From positions 1,346,001-1,410,000 of the forward strand of contig NZ_JABXJG010000002.1 of NCBI RefSeq assembly GCF_013375535.1: a DNA stretch of 64,000 nt, given 5' to 3'. The position numbers and the translations under genes are program-made. The notes under the pieces were generated by a model that saw only the letters and a program-made list of their open reading frames with translations, was not told the origin of the DNA and made no database searches. The first letter of the stretch is position 1; each line of letters starts with the position of its first letter. The stretch comes from Sphingobium sp. 15-1. Its GTDB lineage: Bacteria; Pseudomonadota; Alphaproteobacteria; Sphingomonadales; Sphingomonadaceae. Of the stretch, positions 25,299-32,783 are shown in pieces.

Positions 25299-26451
25299 GT
25301 CACCTGGACTGAAGTAGGCATCATTGTATAGCTCTGTTGGAAGGCAGGTCCATATGGTGGCGGGCAGGCAGGCGGGTATGGTGATATTGAGCGATGATGA
25401 TCGCTCATTTCTGGAGGGGCAGGTTCGGCGGCACAAAGCGCCGCGCTCTTTATCCGACCGGTGCCGGATGGTCCTTCTCTGTGCCGAAGGACTTCAGAGC
25501 AAGGAGGTCGCCGAACGCCTCGGCGTCCACGAGCATACGGTCGGCAAATGGCGGCGTCGGTTCATCCAGGATGGCATCGAGGGGCTGACCGACGAATATC
25601 GTGCGGGCCGACCACGCACAGTATCGGATGAGCAGGTAGCTCAGGTGATAGAGCGGACGCTGAACACCACGCCGAAGGATGCAACCCACTGGTCGATCCG
25701 TTCCATGGCAGCCGCGTCGGGGCTATCGCACACCAGCATCCGCCGGATCTGGGGCGCGTTTGGCTTGCAGCCGCATCGGTCAGAGACGTTCAAGCTGTCC
25801 GCCGATCCTCTGTTCGTCGACAAGGTTCAGGACATTGTCGGTCTCTACATGTTGCCGCCGAACCGGGCGATTGTGCTGTGCGTCGACGAAAAATCGCAAA
25901 TCCAGGCGCTGGATCGCGAGCAGCCGGTCCTGCCCATGGCACCGGGCATGCCCGAGCGGCGCACGCATACTTACGTCCGCAATGGCACGACGTCTCTATT
26001 CGCAGCGCTCGACATCGCTACAGGCGCCGTGATCGGAAAATGCTACAAACGCCATCGGGCAACCGAGTTTCTCGACTTTCTCAAGCGGATCGACGCCGCG
26101 ATGCCCAAAGGGCCGGACGTCCACCTCGTGATGGACAACTATGCCACCCACAAGACGCCGAAGATAAAGGCCTGGCTCGCGCGCCGCCCGCATTGGCATG
26201 TCCACTTCACCCCGACTTCGGCGTCTTGGATCAATCAGGTGGAACGGTGGTTTGCAGAACTGACACGCAAGCAGTTGCAACGCGGCGTCCATCGATCCAC
26301 AGCCGAGCTTGAGGCAGACATCACTGCATTCATCGCGGCTCACAACGAAAATCCCAAGCCCTACAAATGGGTGAAATCCGCCGACGAAATCCTCGCCTCC
26401 GTCAAACGATTCTGTCAGAAAACAATGAACCGAACTTCGGATTCAGGTGAC
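25299..26451 (+). mobile_element. IS630-family element, copy 1 (1153 bp)
   Basis: The ends begin GTCACCTGGACT (left) and, on the other strand, GTCACCTGAATC (right). Each is flanked by the dinucleotide TA (25297-25298 and 26452-26453), the hallmark target duplication of IS630/Tc1-mariner elements. An identical copy in opposite orientation lies at 45340-46492. The element interrupts a minus-strand helix-turn-helix gene. Confidence 0.92.
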
Positions 26452-26454
26452 TAG
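25324..26454 (+). CDS. IS630 family transposase (copy 1)
   Basis: The 376-residue protein has an N-terminal paired-type helix-turn-helix (SKEVAERLGVHEHTVGKWRR) and a DDE catalytic core. The acidic residues are in CVDEKSQIQALD, LVMDNYATHKT and INQVERWFAEL. The stop codon TAG uses the TA target duplication outside the element. An ATG at 25378 (MVILSDDDRSF) may be the real start. The translation is identical to the copy at 45337-46467, so transposition was recent. Confidence 0.94.
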   Translation: MYSSVGRQVHMVAGRQAGMVILSDDDRSFLEGQVRRHKAPRSLSDRCRMVLLCAEGLQSKEVAERLGVHEHTVGKWRRRFIQDGIEGLTDEYRAGRPRTVSDEQVAQVIERTLNTTPKDATHWSIRSMAAASGLSHTSIRRIWGAFGLQPHRSETFKLSADPLFVDKVQDIVGLYMLPPNRAIVLCVDEKSQIQALDREQPVLPMAPGMPERRTHTYVRNGTTSLFAALDIATGAVIGKCYKRHRATEFLDFLKRIDAAMPKGPDVHLVMDNYATHKTPKIKAWLARRPHWHVHFTPTSASWINQVERWFAELTRKQLQRGVHRSTAELEADITAFIAAHNENPKPYKWVKSADEILASVKRFCQKTMNRTSDSGD

Positions 26455-26830
26455 AGCCTGCGCGGGGTCCGACGGCGTTTGATTTTAGAAATGCCTCCAA
26501 CTCGTTGAGGTGGCGTCGGCCGAATCGAAAGAGGCGCAAGATATGAGAAGATCTGTCGGGTTCATCGATCGCGAGATATTGGCCGACCGTAAGGCTTGGC
26601 TCTTGGGCCAGGATATCGCGAGTCCGCCAGTTCAGCGGAAGCTCGAAAAGGGGCGTTTCCGATGTCACCTGGACAACGGGCGGCATTCGTTCGAGAGCCT
26701 CGACCGCCGCGGCGTGGAGTTGAGAGGCCCGGCCCGGAGAGATCCTGAGTTCTTGGCCGATTTTCGCGAAGCTTGCACCAGACTTCCGCCGAGTCAGAAC
26801 GAACGCGCGCCGAGCTTGGACATCTACCAT
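26452..26830 (-). pseudogene. Helix-turn-helix protein interrupted by IS630
   Basis: The gene starts at the ATG at 26830, after a GGAGG box. It encodes MVDVQARRAFVLTRRKSGAS then FAKIGQELRISPGRASQLH, a sigma-region-4-like helix-turn-helix, and a basic C-terminus. The IS630 element enters after NAVGPRAGS. Removing the element and one TA lets the frame continue for RQAHH and a stop at 25280-25282. The loss is therefore only about the last six residues, but the interrupted product carries a longer foreign tail. A role as a small regulator of the mobile region is possible. Confidence 0.7.
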
Positions 26831-26904
26831 GTGAACCTCCAAGAGGCGGCTAACATAGCTAAAACGTTAGCAAATTTCTAGACTGGGTTGGCGGTGTTCT
26901 CCGG

Positions 26905-28197
26905 CTACATCAGGCTACCTCTTCCAGGATTTGCGCGCGAGCCTGTTGTCCGGCCGTTTCGAGATTTGGCGATCTTCCCTGAAGATAGTCGGTCGGCCAT
27001 GACCGACTTCCGCTTTTCAAACGCATCCTTTCTGCGGTACGCACGGGTGACCGAGCTTCCCACCTGATGCGCCAATGCGTGCTCGATGACGGTCTCTGCG
27101 TGATCGGTTTCATCGCCCATGTAATCGCGAAAACTGCTGCGCATTCCATGGACTGTGAACTGCCCGAGGTTCATCCTTCGCATCAGCAATGGCATCGCCA
27201 TCTGCGACAATGGGCTATCGGGTTTCTGACCCGGGAAAATATAGTCGCCGGGCTTGCAGGGTCTTCCTTCGGCAACCGCCCTGAGCACGGCGACGGCTGC
27301 GTACGACAAGGGTATCCGATGCTCGATCCGCATCTTCATCCGTTCAGCCGGGATGGTCCATATGCTCCGATCGAGGTCAACCTCGCTCCAGCGGGCGAGC
27401 AAGGTTTCGCTGGTCCGGGTCGCGCAAAGGACTGTCAATTCGAGTGCCCGGGCTGTCGGGGCTTCCCTCTTTTGCAGAGCTTCGAAGAACTCCGGCATGT
27501 CCTCATAGGGGATCGCGGCATGATGCCCGGTGACGAGCCTCTTCCGCTTTGGCAGGAGAAATTGGAGGTTGCCCTTCCATTTTGCTGGGTTTTCCCAAGG
27601 GCTCTGAATGTGCCCCTCGGCCTTGGCAGCGTCGAGAACGTTTTCTATCCGCCCCCTGACTCGACCGGCAGTTTCGGCGAACTTCGTCCAACTGGTCTTC
27701 AGTGCTTCCGCGACATCTTGCGGAGTGATCTTGTCAACGGGGATGTTGAGGATCCCCTTGGCGTGCTTCTCCAGCGAGTTGGTCCACTGCCAGATATGCT
27801 TCGCGTTGGACCAACCGCCCTCGTGGGCGGCAATGTATTTCTTGGCATAAGCGAGAAAGGTTGGACTTCCGGTAGCTGGCCGAGCCTCTTGCTCCTCTTT
27901 TTTGCGCTCGGCTCTTTCCTCCTCCTGTTCCGTCTGCCTCATCTCGATGGGATCATATCCCTCCTTCAGCAAATTCCTGGCCGCCGCCGCCATCTCCCTC
28001 GCGTCGTCAAGCGTGTAGGCATCGTACGAACCAAGTCCCATCTCACGCCGCACCTTGTCGCGGATCCAAATGAACTTCCAGCTTTTGGAGCCCGAGGGTT
28101 TGATCCGGAGCCAGAGGCCACCTCCATCACCATGCCAACCTGGCGTGCTCAGCGTTTCCAACCGCCGCGCCTTCAGTTTGTGAATTGTCCTGCTCAT
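26905..28197 (-). CDS. P4-type tyrosine integrase
   Basis: The intact 430-residue integrase has an N-terminal arm-binding DUF4102-like domain (PGWHGDGGGLWLRIKPSGSK), a core-binding domain and a catalytic domain. The catalytic residues are Arg in CATRTSE, His-x-x-Arg in VHGMRSSF, His in ALAHQVG and Tyr in TRAYRRKDA. It would integrate an island, usually next to its own 5' end. Beyond it lies an apparently conserved chromosomal block, so one boundary of the island is expected near 28200-28400. No tRNA gene is visible there. Confidence 0.92.
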   Translation of the reverse strand: MSRTIHKLKARRLETLSTPGWHGDGGGLWLRIKPSGSKSWKFIWIRDKVRREMGLGSYDAYTLDDAREMAAAARNLLKEGYDPIEMRQTEQEEERAERKKEEQEARPATGSPTFLAYAKKYIAAHEGGWSNAKHIWQWTNSLEKHAKGILNIPVDKITPQDVAEALKTSWTKFAETAGRVRGRIENVLDAAKAEGHIQSPWENPAKWKGNLQFLLPKRKRLVTGHHAAIPYEDMPEFFEALQKREAPTARALELTVLCATRTSETLLARWSEVDLDRSIWTIPAERMKMRIEHRIPLSYAAVAVLRAVAEGRPCKPGDYIFPGQKPDSPLSQMAMPLLMRRMNLGQFTVHGMRSSFRDYMGDETDHAETVIEHALAHQVGSSVTRAYRRKDAFEKRKSVMADRLSSGKIAKSRNGRTTGSRANPGRGSLM

Positions 28198-28220
28198 TCC
28201 TTGTCCACCTCACACACCCA

Positions 28221-28275
28221 GGGCCTAATTCAGGGCCAAACCTTTGAGTCCATCCGGGCCTAATTTGGGGCCAAA
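28221..28275. repeat. Two 20-bp direct repeats upstream of the integrase
   Basis: GGGCCTAATTCAGGGCCAAA (28221-28240) and a copy differing at two positions (28256-28275) are spaced 35 bases apart, directly upstream of the integrase start. Placement and spacing suit integrase arm sites, excisionase sites or an operator. From 28276 to 28405 nothing else is recognised except TTGAACG repeats. Confidence 0.55.
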
Positions 28276-28405
28276 TTTCAGCGCGTATCTGCGTGAACAG
28301 ATTTGAACGAATTTGAACGTGCCTGAACGCATGGCCTGGAATTTATGTAGCAAAAACAAGGCTTTTTTGCAAGTTTTCTGGTGTTATTTCAAAGTGTTAA
28401 AAGGT

Positions 28406-29170
28406 CTAATTAGGGCGACCATGCATCCGCCGCGCCCACCCCGGCAGCAAGGCCACCGCAGCCTGCATCATCATCGCCTGCGCGGGCGCGAGCGCCATGG
28501 ACGGCGCGGGCTGGCGCAGCAATATCCGCGCGACCTCCCGCGTCCGCTCCGTCACCGCCAGCTCCCCGCGAAAGCGCGCCATCAACAGCACCGCCTCCGC
28601 CCGGCTCTCCGGCACCGGATCGGCTCCCAAAGCCCGCGCCACCAACGCCGCCTCGGCAAAATAGCGGTCCTGCTCAATCAGCGGCATGAACGGCTCCGCA
28701 TAGGCGATCCATGCGTCGAGAAAGCTCAAAGCCTCGCAGACATGCACCCAGGCCAGCAGGTGCGGCTCGCCCGCTGCATAAGCCGTGCCATCGGCCAAAG
28801 TCCCCCGCACATGTTCATGCACCGCCCGCACCCGGGCGATGGCCGCCTCCGCCTCTTCCCGCTCGGCATAGGTCTTCACCGCAATGAACCGCGCCGTCCG
28901 CCGCAGCCGCCCCAGCATATCGTCGCGGAAGCTGCTATGATCCCAAATCCCCGCCAAAGCCGCTGGATGCAGCATCTGGAGCAGCAGGGCGCTCACCCCG
29001 CCGATCATCATGCTGGTGACATCGCCATGCACCCGCCGGATCACCGACCCCGGCGGATAGAGCGCAAGGTCCGAAGCCTTGACCGGCGCTTCGCCCTTCG
29101 CGGAGTCGTGAAAGACGCTCCGCACCTGTCCCACAAGAAGACGCCGCACCATTTGCGAAGGACGATCCAT
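28406..29170 (-). CDS. Oxygenase MpaB family (DUF2236) protein
   Basis: The 254-residue protein matches the DUF2236/latex-clearing-protein-like family. It has RRVHGDVTSMMIGGVSALLLQ and LHPAALAGIWDHSSFRDD near the N-terminus, HEHVRGTLADGTAYAAGEPH with likely heme or metal-ligand histidines, and a helical C-terminus. Some relatives are heme-dependent oxygenases, but most are uncharacterised. It is the first gene of the quieter block after the integrase and is not obviously in an operon. Confidence 0.87.
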   Translation of the reverse strand: MDRPSQMVRRLLVGQVRSVFHDSAKGEAPVKASDLALYPPGSVIRRVHGDVTSMMIGGVSALLLQMLHPAALAGIWDHSSFRDDMLGRLRRTARFIAVKTYAEREEAEAAIARVRAVHEHVRGTLADGTAYAAGEPHLLAWVHVCEALSFLDAWIAYAEPFMPLIEQDRYFAEAALVARALGADPVPESRAEAVLLMARFRGELAVTERTREVARILLRQPAPSMALAPAQAMMMQAAVALLPGWARRMHGRPN

Positions 29171-29189
29171 CAGCCTATTTCTCCGCCTT

Positions 29190-29363
29190 CATTATCCCTC
29201 GCCCCTCTGGGGAGAGGGTGCGCAGACTTGGCAGCTTGCTGCCTAGTCATAGCTGGGAGAGGGGGAGATGCGGTGCCTTACCCCCTCTTCCAACTTCGCC
29301 TAGCTTCACTCTGTTCAGCAAGGCTCCGTACCCTTCTCCCCCAGGGGAGAAGGGGAAACAGTC
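29190..29363. repeat. Repetitive intergenic palindromes (CCCTCTCC/GGAGAGGG type)
   Basis: The gap contains mirrored GC-rich motifs (CTCTGGGGAGAGGG, then GGGAGAGGGGG and CTTCTCCCCCAGGGGAGAAGG). These resemble dispersed intergenic repeats of sphingomonads. The last one, CTTCTCCCC-AGG-GGAGAAG, can form a hairpin close to the stop of the 29364-32759 gene and may end transcription. Confidence 0.5.
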
Positions 29364-32300
29364 CTACCCCGCCGCCATCTGGGTCATCGACGCATAATCC
29401 GTCTTCCCGGTTCCCAGCAGCGGTAGCGCGTCCAGCACCCGGATTTCCCGAGGCAGAGCCAGTTCCGCCACCCCATGCGCCTTCCCCCAGGCCTGAAGCG
29501 CCGCCGCCTTCGCGTCCCGCGCCGTGGTGAACAGCACCAACTGCTCCCCCTTGCGCGCATCGGGCCGCGTCACCACCGCATGCTCCGCCTCTGGCCACAG
29601 CGCCGAAGCATAGCCCTCCACCGCAGGCAGCGAAATCATCTCCCCGCCGATCTTGGCGAAGCGCTTTGCCCGCCCACGGATCGTCACGAAGCCCTGATCG
29701 TCGATGGTCACGATGTCGCCGGTATCGTGCCAGCCCCCATCTGGCGGTTGCAGCACGCCGGGGGCATTGGCCTTCATGTAACCGGCCATGATGTTCGGTC
29801 CCCGGATCGAGAGCCGCCCGCCCTCGTCGATCCCCGGCACTGCGTCCAGCCGCGCCTCGATCCCCGGCAGCAGTCGCCCGACCGATCCGGCGCGGAAATG
29901 CATCGGCGTGTTGACGGCGATCACCGGCCCCGCCTCGGTCGCGCCATAGCCTTCCAGGATGCGCAGTCCGAACTTCTCGGCATAGACTTTCCGCGTCTCG
30001 TCCCGCACCCGCTCGGCCCCCGCGAATATGTAGCGCAGCGAATAGAAGTCATAGCCATGCGCCATCCGCGCATAGCCCGACAGGAAAGTGTCGGTCCCGA
30101 ACAGGATCGTCGCATTGGCGTCATAGGCGAGCGCAGGCACGATCCGGTAATGCAGCGGACTGGGATAGAGCAGCGTCTTCACCCCATGGAAGATCGGCAG
30201 CAACGTCCCGCCGGTCAGCCCGAAACTGTGGAATACCGGCAGGGCGTTCAGCACCACGTCGGCGGAGTTGAAGTCGATCCGCGCCGCCAACTGCCGGCAA
30301 TTGGCCAGCAGATTGCGATGGGTCAGCACCACCCCCTTGGGCAGCCCCTCCGACCCGCTGGTGAAGAGGATGACCGCCGCATCGTCCGGCGACACGCCAA
30401 GCCGCCTGTGCGCCCGCCCGGCAAAGCGGCTGGCGATCAACCCGCGCAGCTTCGCCCCGGCCCCGATGCCGGCGGCCACATCCTCCAGCCAGAGAAAGCG
30501 GACGCCCTCCGCCTCCAGCCCGGCAACCACATTGCCCAGCTTGCCTTGCTCGACAAAGGCCCGCGCCGTCACGACCGTCCCGATCCGCGCCGCCGCGCAG
30601 GCCGCCTTCAAATTGGCCAGCCCCGCCGTGAAGTTCAGCATGGCGGGCACGCGCCCGCCCGCCTGCAACGCGAAGAAGGTCACCGCCACCCCTGCCACAT
30701 TGGGCAGCAGCACGCCGACCGCTTCTCCCTGTCGCGTCGAGCGTCCCAGCGCCCGCCCCAGCACCAGCGCGCCCGTCACCAGCCGCCCGTAACTCAAAGG
30801 CTCGCGCTTCACATCCTCGACCACCGCCGCGCCCGCGCCATGGACATGCCGGGCTTCCAGCAAGGCCTCGAACAAGGTCCGGTCCGTGTCCGACGTGGCG
30901 AACATCATCTGGCTCATCTCGTCATAGAGCCGCCGCCCGGCAATCGCCCGTCGTGCCCGCGCCGTCATCTCGCCCTCTATGGCGAAGCGGCGGGGCGGAA
31001 GCACCGTCAGGTGAATCTTGGGGAAAGGCCGCAACCGCACCTTGCCCTTCAGGCGCGAGAAGGGCGTGTACTGCGCCCCGTCGATCCGCACCGGAATGAT
31101 CGGCGCATCCGCCTTGTCAGCGACCATGCCGGGGCCGTCGAATATCTTCATCAGCGCGCCGGTCACAGTGATCCGGCCCTCCGGAAAGATCACCAAGGTC
31201 CGCCCCTCGCGAACCGCCTTCACCATCGCCTTGGCCGACAGGGGATTGGTCGGATCGACCGGAAAGGCATCAAACAGGGGAAGAAAAGGCTTCACCCACC
31301 AGGCCTTGGCGATCCGCGTATGCACCGCGAAGGTCGGCTTGCCCGGCAGGAAAGCCGCCAGCAGCAGGCCGTCCAGGAACGACACATGGTTCACCACCAC
31401 GACGGCCGGTTCCCCGACTCCGGGCATATTCTCCGCCCCATGCACCTCCACCCGGTAGCAGAGCTTCAGCAGCCCCCGCACGATCGCCTTGATCAGCGTC
31501 TCCGGCAGCAACCAGCAACTGATCAGCGCCACCGCCAAAGTCGCAAAGCCCATCACCCCGATGACACCGGGCACGCTCTCGCCCCGCGCCAGCATCGCCG
31601 TCACCGCCGACACGACCGCCACCGTGGTCGCCGCATTGACGATATTGTTCGCCGCGATGGTCCGCGATCGCTCCTCGCGCGGGCTGTGCGTCTGGAGGAT
31701 GGCGTAAAGCGGCACGATGAACATGCCCCCCGCAAAGGCGATGCCGAACAGATCGGCCATGATCCGCCAGCTCCCCGGCGACCCGACGAAGGCTGCGATG
31801 CCCGCCCCCGAATGGATGGGGGCATAGCTGCTGGTCGACAGCCACAGATCGATCATGAACCCGGCCAGCGCCAGCGCCGACACCGGCACGAACCGCGCCG
31901 ACACATGCCCGCCCAGCAGCCGGTTCACGAGCATCGACCCCAGCGCCACGCTGACCGAGAAGATCAGCAGGAAGAAGGTCGCGACCTCCTGCCGCGCCTT
32001 CAACACGCCGCTCACCAAAGGCGCGAATTCCGCCAGCAACACCGCGCCCACGGCGAAGAACCAGCTTATCCCCAGGATCGACAGCCACACGCCCCGCCCA
32101 TGCCGGGCCGCCTTCAAAATATGCCAGGTGCTCCTGAACACATTGCGCTCGATCCTGAGGCCCGGCACCACCGTGGGAGCTGACGGCACCGCCAGGCTGA
32201 CCAGAAAGCCCAGCGTCGCCAGCGCCACCGCGACCACGCCCGCTTCCCAGGGCGGGATCACGCCCGCCAGCAACTGCCCGCTCAATATCGCCAGGAAAGT

Positions 32301-32759
32301 CCCCGCCTCGATCAGCCCGGTCCCGCCCATAATCTCCTCCGGCCGCAGATGCTGCGGCAGGATGGAAAATTTGACCGGGCCGAAGATCGTCGAATGCAGC
32401 CCCATCAGGAACAGGCAGGACAGCAGCAGCGGCACGGACTGAAGCCAGAAACCGGTCACGGCCAGGCTCATGATGACGACCTCCGCCGCCTTGACCGCCC
32501 GCACCAGCTTCGCCTTGTCCCAGGCGTCGGCCAATTGCCCGGCCAGTGCGGAAAAGAGGAAATAGGGCAGGATGAACAGGCCCGTGGCGATGGTCGCCAG
32601 CAGCTCCGCCTTGTCAGGTTCCGCCCGATACAGGCCGAAATTGGCCAGGAAAAGCAGCGCGAACTTCAGCAGATTGTCGTTGAACGCGCCCAGAAACTGC
32701 ACCACGAACAAAGGTGCGAACCGGCGTTTGCCCAGCAAAGACAGATCAGGTGCGGACAT
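29364..32759 (-). CDS. MFS transporter / 1-acylglycerophosphate acyltransferase / acyl-ACP synthetase fusion (LplT-Aas type)
   Basis: This 1131-residue three-part protein combines an LplT-like major facilitator domain (about residues 1-430, with FVVQFLGAFNDNLLKFA), a PlsC acyltransferase (NHVSFLDG, FPEG) and an AMP-binding acyl-ACP synthetase (ILFTSGSEGLPKGVVLTHRN, GYGATEAGPV). In E. coli LplT imports lysophospholipids and Aas re-acylates them; here the functions are fused for membrane phospholipid repair. The ATG at 32759 is preferred over the GTG at 32780. It follows the DUF2339 gene by 24 bases, suggesting one operon concerned with the envelope. Confidence 0.92.
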   Translation of the reverse strand: MSAPDLSLLGKRRFAPLFVVQFLGAFNDNLLKFALLFLANFGLYRAEPDKAELLATIATGLFILPYFLFSALAGQLADAWDKAKLVRAVKAAEVVIMSLAVTGFWLQSVPLLLSCLFLMGLHSTIFGPVKFSILPQHLRPEEIMGGTGLIEAGTFLAILSGQLLAGVIPPWEAGVVAVALATLGFLVSLAVPSAPTVVPGLRIERNVFRSTWHILKAARHGRGVWLSILGISWFFAVGAVLLAEFAPLVSGVLKARQEVATFFLLIFSVSVALGSMLVNRLLGGHVSARFVPVSALALAGFMIDLWLSTSSYAPIHSGAGIAAFVGSPGSWRIMADLFGIAFAGGMFIVPLYAILQTHSPREERSRTIAANNIVNAATTVAVVSAVTAMLARGESVPGVIGVMGFATLAVALISCWLLPETLIKAIVRGLLKLCYRVEVHGAENMPGVGEPAVVVVNHVSFLDGLLLAAFLPGKPTFAVHTRIAKAWWVKPFLPLFDAFPVDPTNPLSAKAMVKAVREGRTLVIFPEGRITVTGALMKIFDGPGMVADKADAPIIPVRIDGAQYTPFSRLKGKVRLRPFPKIHLTVLPPRRFAIEGEMTARARRAIAGRRLYDEMSQMMFATSDTDRTLFEALLEARHVHGAGAAVVEDVKREPLSYGRLVTGALVLGRALGRSTRQGEAVGVLLPNVAGVAVTFFALQAGGRVPAMLNFTAGLANLKAACAAARIGTVVTARAFVEQGKLGNVVAGLEAEGVRFLWLEDVAAGIGAGAKLRGLIASRFAGRAHRRLGVSPDDAAVILFTSGSEGLPKGVVLTHRNLLANCRQLAARIDFNSADVVLNALPVFHSFGLTGGTLLPIFHGVKTLLYPSPLHYRIVPALAYDANATILFGTDTFLSGYARMAHGYDFYSLRYIFAGAERVRDETRKVYAEKFGLRILEGYGATEAGPVIAVNTPMHFRAGSVGRLLPGIEARLDAVPGIDEGGRLSIRGPNIMAGYMKANAPGVLQPPDGGWHDTGDIVTIDDQGFVTIRGRAKRFAKIGGEMISLPAVEGYASALWPEAEHAVVTRPDARKGEQLVLFTTARDAKAAALQAWGKAHGVAELALPREIRVLDALPLLGTGKTDYASMTQMAAG

Positions 32760-32783
32760 TTTCTTACCCCCGTCCTTCACGCA

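Noticed and set aside
28313..29530. Plus-strand frame after the integrase
   Set aside because: It is antisense to the DUF2236 gene and made of Arg/Pro-rich repeats.
29475..32183. Long plus-strand frame opposite the LplT-Aas fusion
   Set aside because: Composition and lack of motifs mark it as a shadow of the real minus-strand gene.
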